Origin: a virus
IMG/VR virus record: IMGVR_UViG_3300045120_000115
Span: 1 to 25,826 of that record
Strand: one strand, 5' to 3'
DNA: 25,826 nucleotides
Part shown: piece by piece, positions 8,206-15,629 of the stretch
Layout: the number at the start of each line of letters is the position of its first letter
Position numbering within the stretch: position 1 is the first letter of the stretch
Notes under the pieces: model-generated
Database searches by the model: none
Seen by the model: the letters and a program-made list of their open reading frames with translations, nothing else
Told to the model about the DNA's origin: nothing
Translations under genes and position numbers: made by a program

Positions 8206-10155
8206 ATGCCAGCACCAGATCCCGGTTCCGACATCCATCGCAAGTTGCTCACACTGATACGGAGCCGTCTCCGCAACTCAGAGGACGTGCTCAGCGCACG
8301 TCAGGAGAAGTGGAGACGCTCAGAGCGCTCCTACCGTCTCTTTGTCGATCCGTCCGAGGTGATGAACACGAGCGACGGAACTACCTCAGACCCTGAGTTA
8401 CTCCATCCCTACCCTACTTCTATCGTGGTTCCTCTCAGCTACGCGCTCACACAGACGCTCGTGAGTTTCTGGCTCACGCTGTTCACGAACAACCGTCCAT
8501 ACTTCATGATCGACCCAGCCGACCAGAACTCAGAGATGGCTGCCAAGAGCCAGGAACTCTTGCTCACCTACCAACTAGATCATGTTGGATGGGTGCCAAC
8601 GCTCTACCAAGCGCTCGTGGATGCCTGCCGCTACGGGATCGGCATCATGTCCAACACCTGGGAGGTGACACACCGCATCCAGACCACACGGCAGACAATC
8701 GCGATGCCTGGACCGGTGGGGCCGATTCAGATTCCCATTACCCAGCAGCAGCAAGTGCTGGAGTACGAGGGCAACATGGTGGACATCGTAGACCCGTTCA
8801 CCTGGCGACCAGACCCGCGCTGGCCATCGGCTCGCTTTCAGCGTGGCTCCTTCTGTGGCGAGACCATGTGGCGTTCGCTCATCGAACTGCGCCGCAAGCA
8901 GGATGAAGGCATCTACAGCAACATCGACCAAATCTCGCGCTATACCGCCGAGCATATGAAGGAGGATCAGTCAGACCGTGACCGCATCTCTGGGATGAAC
9001 AGCAGATACGGCTTCAGTGTCAACGAACCCAACGACGCGCTTGTGATGGTAGAGCCGCTCATCGTTGACATCGTGCCCGACGACTATCTACTCTCGCCCA
9101 GTCAGTCAGTGGAGCGCTGGCTCATTGTCTGTGCCAACCGCTCCATTATTATCCGGGCGGAACCCTATCCGTATGACCATCAGGATTTCAACTACACGAC
9201 GCTCGAAAGCAGCATGGATTTGCACTCCTTGTCGAACCCTGGGTTAATTGAGATCATGGAGCCGATGCACCAACACATTAGTTGGTTCATCAACAGCATG
9301 ATCGAGAACGCTCGCAAGTCGCTCAATGACCGTGTGATCTATGATCCTTCCATTGTGAACATGGACGACGTGATGAACCCGAGCGCAGGGAAGGCGATCC
9401 GGCTCACACAAGAGTATTGGGGAATCCCCGGTGCAGTCGATCAAGGCGCACGCCAACTCAAGGTGGAAGACATATCGAAACAGAACATGTCACATGTGGG
9501 CTTTCTTATCGACCTACTACAACGGGTCGCCGCAGCGAACGAAACTCTGCAAGGTCAGCCGACCCCGGAGGAAAAGACTGCAACGGAAATTAGCTCTATG
9601 GCGAATCAAGGCTCCGCTCGCCTACGAACCCAAGCAAAACTGTTTTCTGCTACCGGCTTGGTCCCTCTGGCTCGTCAGATGGTACAGAATAACCAGCAGC
9701 TCATGACCCAGCCGACCTACCTCAAGATCATGGGCAGCCTCGCCACGACCTACCCTGGCGTCGGCTCACAAAGTGGGATCTCCATCAGCCCAGAGGACAT
9801 TCAAGGGCTCTTTCAATTCCCGGTTAGCGATGCCAGCCAGCCGCTTGACCCCGTGCGCTACGCTCGTACCTGGGTGCAGATCATGCAGATGTCGATGTCG
9901 AATCCAGCCATCGCGCCGCGTGTGAACCATCTCGCAGTCTGGGCAGAGACCTTAAAGTCGATGGGCATTACCGACCCGTCGAAATTCATCCTGCCCCAGC
10001 AGGTCCAGGTCATGCCCGATCAGCAAGTGCAGCAGCAGGTGCAGCAAGGGAACCTCGTCCCGCAGCAACCAGGCGGCGCACCTCCTATTCGTGCTCCGAT
10101 CCCCGCTCAGCCACAAATGCAGAGTGTGAATGGAGAAGAGAATCGTCCACATTAA
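8206..10155 (+). CDS. Portal protein
   Basis: A 649-residue protein directly after TerL, preceded by AAGGGAG. It forms the dodecameric ring through which DNA enters and leaves the head. The sequence has the usual features: an N-terminal helical part (IHRKLLTLIRSRLRNSEDVLSARQ), an early YRLF, PLSYALTQTLVSFWLTLFTNNRPYF, and a central wing and stem region (ISWFINSMIENARKSLNDRVIYDPS, VDQGARQLKVEDIS, TPEEKTATEISSMANQG). The last 60 residues or so are Gln/Pro-rich (QQVQQQVQQGNLVPQQPGG) and would form a flexible tail or extended barrel, as in podovirus portals of 600-700 residues. The assignment rests on size, position and these motifs. Confidence 0.88.
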   Translation: MPAPDPGSDIHRKLLTLIRSRLRNSEDVLSARQEKWRRSERSYRLFVDPSEVMNTSDGTTSDPELLHPYPTSIVVPLSYALTQTLVSFWLTLFTNNRPYFMIDPADQNSEMAAKSQELLLTYQLDHVGWVPTLYQALVDACRYGIGIMSNTWEVTHRIQTTRQTIAMPGPVGPIQIPITQQQQVLEYEGNMVDIVDPFTWRPDPRWPSARFQRGSFCGETMWRSLIELRRKQDEGIYSNIDQISRYTAEHMKEDQSDRDRISGMNSRYGFSVNEPNDALVMVEPLIVDIVPDDYLLSPSQSVERWLIVCANRSIIIRAEPYPYDHQDFNYTTLESSMDLHSLSNPGLIEIMEPMHQHISWFINSMIENARKSLNDRVIYDPSIVNMDDVMNPSAGKAIRLTQEYWGIPGAVDQGARQLKVEDISKQNMSHVGFLIDLLQRVAAANETLQGQPTPEEKTATEISSMANQGSARLRTQAKLFSATGLVPLARQMVQNNQQLMTQPTYLKIMGSLATTYPGVGSQSGISISPEDIQGLFQFPVSDASQPLDPVRYARTWVQIMQMSMSNPAIAPRVNHLAVWAETLKSMGITDPSKFILPQQVQVMPDQQVQQQVQQGNLVPQQPGGAPPIRAPIPAQPQMQSVNGEENRPH

Positions 10156-10168
10156 CAGGAGGTGACAT

Positions 10169-10354
10169 ATGGAAAGCCTTGTCTCGCTGGTCATTGCGCT
10201 TATCATCGTCGGTGTCTGTCTCTATCTCATCGAACTGTTACCGATGGACGCAACGATAAAGACCATCATTCGCGTGATTATCATCCTCGTTGTGATACTG
10301 TGGCTGCTTGGGATGCTGGTTGGGTATGCGCCGCTGCACCTGGGACTCCATTAA
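10169..10354 (+). CDS. Small two-helix membrane protein (Thivi_2564-like), possible holin
   Basis: A 61-residue protein with two transmembrane helices (residues about 4-23 and 33-52) joined by the short polar turn PMDATIK. A near-perfect Shine-Dalgarno AGGAGGTGA stands just before the ATG. The pattern of helix, LPMDxxIK and helix ending WLLG matches small phage and bacterial membrane proteins that I know as the Thivi_2564 family. Class II holins also have two helices, and no other holin candidate is visible in the window. However, this gene sits between portal and scaffold, far from the endolysin. A holin role is therefore possible but not shown. Confidence 0.7.
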   Translation: MESLVSLVIALIIVGVCLYLIELLPMDATIKTIIRVIIILVVILWLLGMLVGYAPLHLGLH

Positions 10355-10357
10355 CGC

Positions 10358-10585
10358 ATGGAACTTGACGAACGCGAATTGGTAATGTTAGAAGCCCTCT
10401 CCCGTCACGAGGGCTGGGCGGTCTACCGCAAACTCTTGGAGGACTACCACGAGACGACGGCAAAGGCACTCAGGCAGCGCATCTGCACGCCGGAAGAGCA
10501 GGCGCGACACAACGAGAATATGGGTAGACTAAGTGCAATAGAGAAGTGTCACCGCGTGGTCGAAGATATTATCAAGCAGAAATAG
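10358..10585 (+). CDS. Small helical protein of unknown function
   Basis: A 75-residue charged, all-helical protein (MELDERELVMLEALSRHEGWAVY, ending in KCHRVVEDIIKQK). It starts 3 nt after the preceding stop, with no strong ribosome-binding site, which implies coupled translation. It ends 8 nt before the scaffold gene. Proteins of this size and character often lie between portal and scaffold in podovirus genomes, but I do not recognise a named family. A short GC-rich hairpin (10391-10413) lies inside the gene and lacks a U tract. Confidence 0.65.
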   Translation: MELDERELVMLEALSRHEGWAVYRKLLEDYHETTAKALRQRICTPEEQARHNENMGRLSAIEKCHRVVEDIIKQK

Positions 10586-10593
10586 GAGGCCGT

Positions 10594-11397
10594 ATGGCGT
10601 TTTCACCAGATGAAGTTGAGCAACTCTTTGAGCAACCGCAGGAGCCGCAAGGCGGAGCAGTTGAGACACCACAGCCGCCACAACAAACGCCAGCCCCAGC
10701 GGGACCAGACCCGACTGTATTCGCTCTCCAGCAACAGGTGGGCCAACTGACGGGTACGGTGCAAGCCCTGACGAGTATGTTCCAGCAGAATTTCCAGCGT
10801 CCAGCAGAGCCGCCGCCACAACAGAAACAAGAGTACTTCACTGAGCAAGACGTGGACGCACTGCTGACGCATCCCAACAAGGCTCATACGTTTAACGTAC
10901 TCGCGCAGAAGATACGGGATGACGCTGTAGTTCCGATGTCGCAAGCGCTTCAGCAGGCGAACATGCGGCTCAACCAGTTTGAGCAGCAGCAGCAACAAGA
11001 GCGCCAGCGCGTAGAAGCAAACCGGCAGGCAGAAGAGAACAAGCGTCTCTTCACCTCGTCCTATCCAGACCTCGAAGGAATGGACAGTCTCATCGCGACC
11101 GAAGCGGCACGCCTCGATGCAGCCAGCCGTGCCAATCCCTACATGCTGGCAGGGAAGACGAACAAAGACCTGATGGATGTCCTGGCGACGAACGTGCGGG
11201 CAGAGGCTGGTCGCATTGCTGCACGTATGAATGGGACGCCAGTAGCAGAAGGCGAGAAGCCCCGCGCTCCTGCTCGCAGTACCTACATGGAACGTGGCGG
11301 GGCTGCCCGTATGCCAGCGCCAGCGCAAACGAAAGACCCGAACAAAGCAGCGCTGACCGATATGGCGAACTACTTAGGGAGGCGTCAGCAGCGATAG
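10594..11397 (+). CDS. Scaffolding protein
   Basis: A 267-residue protein. I chose the ATG at 10594, which is preceded by ATAGGAGGC at good spacing; the frame extends upstream to 10546 but without that signal. The N-terminus is disordered and Gln/Pro-rich (QEPQGGAVETPQPPQQTPAPAG). The middle, about 95-160, is a Gln/Glu/Arg-rich helical stretch likely to form a coiled coil (MRLNQFEQQQQQERQRVEANR). The C-terminus is basic and ends in a helix (NKAALTDMANYLGRRQQR), the typical capsid-binding end of scaffolds. It lies immediately before the major capsid gene. The composition and position make scaffold the best call; no protease domain is seen. Confidence 0.83.
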   Translation: MAFSPDEVEQLFEQPQEPQGGAVETPQPPQQTPAPAGPDPTVFALQQQVGQLTGTVQALTSMFQQNFQRPAEPPPQQKQEYFTEQDVDALLTHPNKAHTFNVLAQKIRDDAVVPMSQALQQANMRLNQFEQQQQQERQRVEANRQAEENKRLFTSSYPDLEGMDSLIATEAARLDAASRANPYMLAGKTNKDLMDVLATNVRAEAGRIAARMNGTPVAEGEKPRAPARSTYMERGGAARMPAPAQTKDPNKAALTDMANYLGRRQQR

Positions 11398-11426
11398 TTG
11401 ACACCTACGGCGATAGCTGCTACTTT
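11398..11426 (+). promoter_or_regulatory. Sigma70-like promoter candidate directly after the scaffold stop
   Basis: A perfect -35 box TTGACA (11398-11403) begins on the base after the scaffold stop codon. Exactly 17 nt later lies TACTTT (11421-11426), which keeps the key T, A and final T of a -10 box. Transcription would start near 11433, about 30 nt before the hairpin terminator at 11463. The call is by consensus and spacing only. Confidence 0.45.
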
Positions 11427-11462
11427 CAATTCACTTCAGCTAGTTCTAACTTCTTCTTGCAG

Positions 11463-11494
11463 CGCCCAGAGTCCCCCCACTCTGGGCGTTTCTG
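11463..11494 (+). terminator. Rho-independent terminator or processing hairpin before the capsid gene
   Basis: A perfect 10-bp stem, CGCCCAGAGT (11463-11472) and ACTCTGGGCG (11479-11488), encloses a six-C loop and is followed by TTTCTG. The short U tract is modest, so termination may be partial. It is placed to reduce read-through from portal and scaffold, or to protect a capsid mRNA 5' end after processing. Confidence 0.75.
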
Positions 11495-11528
11495 TATCTA
11501 CTCCTCACTGACAGTACCCGCTATTTCC

Positions 11529-11557
11529 TTGAGAACATTGAGTTTTTCTGGTATCCC
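11529..11557 (+). promoter_or_regulatory. Possible promoter for the capsid gene, weak match
   Basis: TTGAGA at 11529-11534 and TATCCC at 11552-11557 are 17 nt apart, and TG at 11549-11550 gives an extended -10 arrangement. The -10 is poor at its last three positions. It lies downstream of the hairpin, so it could restart transcription for the capsid gene. The evidence is weak. Confidence 0.25.
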
Positions 11558-11589
11558 AAAACTACGTCTTTAGATTTTGAGGAGTAGAT

Positions 11590-12765
11590 ATGGCAATTCT
11601 AGGCTTGCGTGGTGTGGGGAATTTCGCGACGAACGAACATCCCCAGAATTGGCGGGAGGGCATCCTCTTTTATTATCCAAACGGGGAGACGCCCCTCATG
11701 GCAATTTCGAGCCAGGGCAAGTCGGAACCCACAGACAGTTACATTTTCAACTGGTGGGATAAGTCGCTTCCTACCAGGCGCGTGTTCGTGAACAACGGCG
11801 CAGGCTACAACACCTCGGCGACGACGATTGTGATTGACGATGGCGCTGCGGGAACAGCCAGCACCCATTTCCATAACGGGATCGTCGTGATGAACGAGCG
11901 CACGTCAGAGCGTATGATTGTGACGGCGAACCCGACCACTGACTCTCTGACCGTTGCTCGCGGCAAAGGCGCAACCCCTGCGCAGGTCATGCAAGACAAT
12001 GATGCGTTGCTGATTATCGGCACAGCCTATGAAGACGGCGCGACTGCTGTGAGTGGTATCAGCTACGACCCGACGCAGCGCTTTAACGTGACGCAAATCT
12101 TCCAACGTGGCGTGGGGCCACTGACCCGCAGGATGGCAAAGACCACGCTCCGCACTGGCGACAAACTGCTGGACATGAAACACGATGCGTGGCTCTCCAT
12201 GATGCTCGACTGTGAATGGTCGTCCCTCTTCGGTGACTATCTGGATGAAGCAGGCTCCTCCTCAGCCGTGCGTCGATCCTTCTCCGGTGGCATGACCTAT
12301 TTCGTCCAGACGAACGTTTTTGACGGTGGTGGCGCGGTCTCCTACTTTGAACTCATGGACATGCTTGAAGACGTGTTCAGAGTCGGCAGCTCTGAGAAGA
12401 TGGCATTCGCGGGCTCAACCTTCGTGAACGTATTGAACAAACTCGCCAAACTGGAGATGGTCATGAACTCCGTACCGGGGGAACAATCCTTCGGTATGAA
12501 GATAGTTGAGATCCTCACTCCCTTCGGAACCCTCTACCTCAAACTACACCCGTTGCTCTCAGACCATCCACTCTACCGCTCGTGGGCGTTCGTCGTGGAC
12601 ATGGCAAACTTCGTCGTCAGGTACATTGACGATGTGATTTATCTTCCCTTCAACGACGTGAGCAACCCGCATCGCCGACAAGATGAGTACTACGGCGATC
12701 TTGGCTGGGAGTGGCAGATTGAAAAGAGCCACGCGATTCTGAAGAATTTTACTACCGTCATCTAA
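11590..12765 (+). CDS. Major capsid protein (SU10-type, DUF5309-like)
   Basis: A 391-residue HK97-fold capsid subunit that polymerises around the scaffold to form the head. The ATG follows GAGGAGTAG. Recognisable segments are the N-terminal LGVGNF-like start (LGLRGVGNF), NVTQIFQRGVGPLTRRM, the helix KLLDMKHDAWLSMMLDCEWSSLFG, and the C-terminal strand region ending EWQIEKSHAILKNFTTVI. The form WQIEKSHAILKNF is close to the conserved end of the SU10 major capsid family. Its own leader with a hairpin separates it from scaffold, in keeping with the much higher copy number that the capsid needs. Confidence 0.88.
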   Translation: MAILGLRGVGNFATNEHPQNWREGILFYYPNGETPLMAISSQGKSEPTDSYIFNWWDKSLPTRRVFVNNGAGYNTSATTIVIDDGAAGTASTHFHNGIVVMNERTSERMIVTANPTTDSLTVARGKGATPAQVMQDNDALLIIGTAYEDGATAVSGISYDPTQRFNVTQIFQRGVGPLTRRMAKTTLRTGDKLLDMKHDAWLSMMLDCEWSSLFGDYLDEAGSSSAVRRSFSGGMTYFVQTNVFDGGGAVSYFELMDMLEDVFRVGSSEKMAFAGSTFVNVLNKLAKLEMVMNSVPGEQSFGMKIVEILTPFGTLYLKLHPLLSDHPLYRSWAFVVDMANFVVRYIDDVIYLPFNDVSNPHRRQDEYYGDLGWEWQIEKSHAILKNFTTVI

Positions 12766-12770
12766 CCACA

Positions 12771-12790
12771 GGGGAACACAGGGGAACACA
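12771..12790 (+). repeat. Tandem 10-bp repeat carrying duplicated ribosome-binding site
   Basis: Two perfect copies of GGGGAACACA stand back to back and end on the base before the ATG at 12791. Each copy contains a GGGGAA that could act as a Shine-Dalgarno sequence, at about 4 and 14 nt from the start. The proximal copy is rather close and the distal one rather far. Confidence 0.85.
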
Positions 12791-14047
12791 ATGCGAAGAT
12801 TACAATTCATCAACAGACCCTCATCTCCTGGCGTTGGAGTGGTGCTGCCGAGCGTTCAGCAGGGCGGCGCAGGGTATTACCCAGTCATAGGGAACGCCTA
12901 TATCCATCTCGATGACTTCCTTGACACCAACATTGACGCGCAGGAATGGGCAGACGGTTCCAATCTGGGCACCAGCGGCGCAAGCCCCAAGAGTGTGGCC
13001 AACTCCTTCCTGACGATGACCACCTCCACGGCGACTGGTACCATCGCTACCTTCGTAACGAAAGGTTCTGTCACCAGTGGGAACAACATTTACAACGTGC
13101 CCTTCCGTGTCCTCTATAACGCACGCATCTCAACCACTGCTGGTGCAGGCATTGCTCCAACAGGCGGTCTCGATTTCTATCTTGGTGTCCGTGACTCCGC
13201 AGAGCAACACATTGCGCAATTTCATATTGATTGCTCGACCGCCGGCGGATCTTCTCTTGCAGCTCCTGCTGTCAGTTGCGAGACTCGGCAGGGGAGCACT
13301 GCCGCCGCCTTCATCAACTCGGCGGCAACGATCATCTTCAATAGTGCATGGAACCGTACCGCGACGATGGTGACGGGATTCATGATCGAAGTCACGCACC
13401 GTGGCGTAGCGTTCGCGCTTCGTGACCCAGTAGGAAACAACCCACCGCAACTGCTCTCCTACTTCGGCAGCAAGATCCCCCGCATCGATAAGAACTACGC
13501 GCTGGACATGAGAGCCATCGCCAACGGGACCGCTGGCTACACACAATCAAGCGGCGTGTCCTTTGAGATTGACAACGTGACAGTGGAGCAGTTCGCTCCA
13601 GAGTTCGCACCGCTGAACCCTGGACAAGACTCTCTCACTCTCGTCGGTGGCGTCCGTTCCGGCTTCGTTACTCAGGCGCTTGGCTCGGCAGCCGGTTCCC
13701 TCGTGACTTCTGGCAGTGGGCTATTCCTTGGCTACTCCGCAGGCTCCTCAGCCACATCTGGCGGCGATCTCTTCCTGGCCGTGTGGGATGCCTCAGCCGC
13801 AGGGTCAAGCGTCTACGACTTCGTTTCGACGAACAGCGCAACCTCGCTGGCGCGTCTCCTCTGGTACGGGCAACTCGGTGGTGTGAGTTCAGCGGGAGCA
13901 GACGGCAGCGGGCTTGCCATTGGTGGCCTTCCCGCAGGCGGTCTTCCGTTTCAACGTGGCTTAGTGGTAGGCTCAGTGACAGGAGCCGCGAGTGCAGTCG
14001 GTGGCTCAGCGCTCAACGTGCTCGTCGTGTACCGAGCCAATTCATAG
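12791..14047 (+). CDS. Putative capsid decoration or head fibre protein
   Basis: A 418-residue protein starting 25 nt after the capsid gene. Residues about 35-270 form a beta-rich, lectin-like jelly roll (YIHLDDFLDTNIDAQEWADG, GLDFYLGVRDS, GFMIEVTHRGVAFALRDP, FEIDNVTVEQF). Residues about 280-418 are Gly/Ser/Ala-rich and strand-forming (SLTLVGGVRSGFV, GLAIGGLPAGGLP, ALNVLVVYRANS). Genes directly after the major capsid gene often encode decoration proteins, and a beta-sandwich with a glycine-rich partner domain fits one. It has no signal peptide, unlike the left-end proteins. I do not recognise a named family. Confidence 0.6.
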   Translation: MRRLQFINRPSSPGVGVVLPSVQQGGAGYYPVIGNAYIHLDDFLDTNIDAQEWADGSNLGTSGASPKSVANSFLTMTTSTATGTIATFVTKGSVTSGNNIYNVPFRVLYNARISTTAGAGIAPTGGLDFYLGVRDSAEQHIAQFHIDCSTAGGSSLAAPAVSCETRQGSTAAAFINSAATIIFNSAWNRTATMVTGFMIEVTHRGVAFALRDPVGNNPPQLLSYFGSKIPRIDKNYALDMRAIANGTAGYTQSSGVSFEIDNVTVEQFAPEFAPLNPGQDSLTLVGGVRSGFVTQALGSAAGSLVTSGSGLFLGYSAGSSATSGGDLFLAVWDASAAGSSVYDFVSTNSATSLARLLWYGQLGGVSSAGADGSGLAIGGLPAGGLPFQRGLVVGSVTGAASAVGGSALNVLVVYRANS

Positions 14048-14055
14048 GAGAATAC

Positions 14056-14337
14056 GTGTCTCACTTCGTCGCCCGGTGTTACAACTATCCTGAGATGAAA
14101 TTCAACGTACCGACGTTGCGCCCGATCTACGCGCAGGACGAACGCCGGAGTCAATCGACGTGGAAGAAGTTTACGGGCGGCGTCTTTGATACGATGGTAG
14201 AGGAAATACCGGACGACGAATGCGAGCATATCCGCAGAGCACTGGAGAAGTGCGCGAAGGTTGGCGCGAACATTACCTTCACGATCCCAGAGGAAATACT
14301 ACACGTAGGAAAGGAGCCAGCACATGGCATCAGGTGA
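14056..14337 (+). CDS. Small hypothetical structural-region protein
   Basis: A 93-residue protein read from the GTG at 14056, which is preceded by ATAGGAG. An upstream extension of the frame to 13783 lies inside the decoration gene and is not used. It is a mixed alpha/beta protein (SHFVARCYNYPEMKF, VPTLRPIYAQDERRSQSTWKKF, a helix DDECEHIRRALEKCAKVG, and NITFTIPEEI). It overlaps the next gene by 14 nt. No family is recognised. It is the only one of the six small genes here that looks properly folded. Confidence 0.65.
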   Translation: MSHFVARCYNYPEMKFNVPTLRPIYAQDERRSQSTWKKFTGGVFDTMVEEIPDDECEHIRRALEKCAKVGANITFTIPEEILHVGKEPAHGIR

Positions 14338-14521
14338 TAAAGTCTCAACAGGGAAATCCAACATCAACAAGATTAAAGATGGAGTCGGCGACGGGCCGAA
14401 GATGGGCGTCAGTGAAGTAGACCCGACCAGCCAGAGCCCAAAGAAAGTCAGCGGGATTCAAGACTTCATGAGCGATACCGAGTTGAAGCCGAACAAAGTT
14501 AGCGGCACCAAATCCTTCTAG
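14324..14521 (+). CDS. Small Lys/Ser-rich disordered protein
   Basis: A 65-residue protein with AAGGAG before its ATG. The sequence is low in hydrophobics and carries a loose internal repeat: DKVSTGKS, KKVSGIQDF and NKVSGTKSF. It is very likely unstructured. It overlaps the upstream gene by 14 nt and is followed after 2 nt by another small basic gene. The ribosome-binding site and regular packing make it credible as a gene; the function is unknown. Confidence 0.6.
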   Translation: MASGDKVSTGKSNINKIKDGVGDGPKMGVSEVDPTSQSPKKVSGIQDFMSDTELKPNKVSGTKSF

Positions 14522-14523
14522 GT

Positions 14524-14721
14524 ATGCCACTCACAGGGCCAGATAAAAAGATCATGTCGTCAATGGAGAAGACGTACAAAAGCCCCAAGAAGGCCAAAAA
14601 CGTCTTCTATGCAATGGCAACGTCAGGGAAACTTGGCGGGGCCATCCAGAAACGCCACGGTTCACAGTTCAGGAAGAACAAGGGGCCGAGCGTAGATAAG
14701 AAGGAGAGCGCAAATGGGTAG
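14524..14721 (+). CDS. Small Lys-rich basic protein
   Basis: A 65-residue, strongly basic protein (GPDKKIMSSMEKTYKSPKKAKNVFYAMATSG, then QKRHGSQFRKNKGPSVDKKESANG). Spacing to the gene before is 2 nt, and it overlaps the gene after by 8 nt. The middle part could form a short helix and the ends look disordered. The pattern of Met-Ala and Lys clusters recalls small phage proteins annotated only as hypothetical. Nucleic-acid binding or a packaged basic peptide is a guess from charge alone. Confidence 0.6.
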   Translation: MPLTGPDKKIMSSMEKTYKSPKKAKNVFYAMATSGKLGGAIQKRHGSQFRKNKGPSVDKKESANG

Positions 14722-15271
14722 GCCAAACGTATCCGTTCCCCCAGGAGAAGCGGCAGCGACAAAGAAACCATCTGCCCCTCCAGCTCAAAGAGCAGCAATG
14801 ATGGGGAAGCCGTCTGCTCCTCCAGCTCAAGCCGCCGCCGCAGCAGAGATGCAAAAGCCATTTGCACCTCCAGGGCAAGCAGCAGCCGCGCTGGTCCCTC
14901 CCCCGATCATGGGGAAACCATCTGCTCCGCCCTCACAAACAGCAGGAGTGAGCACGCCTATCAACCCTGGGTCTATTCCCATTGGTAATGACTGGCCGCA
15001 GCCTCCCGGGAGTGGAAAACCATCTGCGCCACCGTCACCAACAAGCCCGTGGGACGAACGCATTCCTGGCCGCCGATACCCTGGGGATTTGAATGGTGGC
15101 CTTGTGACAGGGAAGCCAACGGCACCCCCCTCTCCTGCTCCTGGTCCGTGGTCCGAGCAGATTCCTAACGGTGGCATGGGAACAGGGAAACCGACTGACC
15201 CTGGCTCGGCGCTGCCGTCAGATCCTCGACGCCGCTACATGGGTTCTGGTCGCTATCCTTTTGACTATTAG
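14714..15271 (+). CDS. Proline-rich repeat protein with seven KP[STF]xPP-type motifs
   Basis: A 185-residue disordered protein preceded by AAGGAG. A short motif of the form GKPSAPP recurs with its lysine at residues 18, 32, 48, 68, 102, 134 and 159; the third and last copies are degenerate. The spacing ranges from 14 to 34 residues. Two copies sit in a longer repeat in which the motif is followed by PSP, PW and E-x-IP (102-118 and 134-151). The C-terminus RRRYMGSGRYPFDY resembles the end of the following small gene. Regular proline motifs in a long flexible chain suggest a linker or a multivalent peptide-binding partner. No domain is recognised. Confidence 0.68.
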   Translation: MGRPNVSVPPGEAAATKKPSAPPAQRAAMMGKPSAPPAQAAAAAEMQKPFAPPGQAAAALVPPPIMGKPSAPPSQTAGVSTPINPGSIPIGNDWPQPPGSGKPSAPPSPTSPWDERIPGRRYPGDLNGGLVTGKPTAPPSPAPGPWSEQIPNGGMGTGKPTDPGSALPSDPRRRYMGSGRYPFDY

Positions 15272-15277
15272 GTGATT

Positions 15278-15436
15278 ATGAAGCCGCCAATGAAGAAGCC
15301 AATGGCAAAGAAGCCGATGCCTCCAGACATGCCGATGAAATCAAAGGATATGCCGATGATGCCACCGAAGGCAGCGGCTCCTGACATGGGCAGGCGCATG
15401 ACGAAGGCGGGAGGAAGGTACACCTTCGATGGCTAA
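15278..15436 (+). CDS. Tiny Met/Pro/Lys-rich protein
   Basis: A 52-residue protein read from the ATG at 15278, with TTAGGTG just upstream. It contains eleven methionines, mostly in KPM and DMPM contexts (KPPMKKPMAKKPMPPDMPMK), and ends AGGRYTFDG. That tail matches the end of the previous gene (SGRYPFDY) in position and spacing, and both have a preceding Arg/Met cluster. It overlaps the following gene by 8 nt. Nothing is known about its function. The coding call rests on the ribosome-binding site, tight packing and shared tail. Confidence 0.5.
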   Translation: MKPPMKKPMAKKPMPPDMPMKSKDMPMMPPKAAAPDMGRRMTKAGGRYTFDG

Positions 15437-15602
15437 GTATGACAAAGGCGTGAAGTCCGGGCCAGACCCGGACTGGCACGTCAAAGAACAGGAAGTGCCC
15501 AAGGTACGCTACGGGAAAAACCTGATTGAGCGTATGGCGGGGACAGTGAAACCATCTACGAAGAACGAAGACAGCGGTAGCGATTCCCCAGCAGACGACT
15601 AA
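15429..15602 (+). CDS. Small charged hypothetical protein
   Basis: A 57-residue protein from the ATG at 15429 (MAKYDKGVKSGPDPDWHVKEQ, then RYGKNLIERMAGTVKPS, with an acidic Ser/Asp tail). GGGAGGAAGG lies about 13-22 nt upstream of the start, and the gene overlaps the Met-rich gene by 8 nt. It ends 27 nt before the adaptor gene. It is probably disordered, with a possible helix in the middle. No family is recognised. Confidence 0.5.
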   Translation: MAKYDKGVKSGPDPDWHVKEQEVPKVRYGKNLIERMAGTVKPSTKNEDSGSDSPADD

Positions 15603-15629
15603 ACTTTTCTGCTGGGTGAAAGGAACTCC

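Noticed and set aside
10391-10413. Hairpin AGCCCTC/GAGGGCT inside the 75-residue gene, considered as a terminator
   Set aside because: It has no U tract and lies within a coding sequence; the 7-bp stem could be chance.
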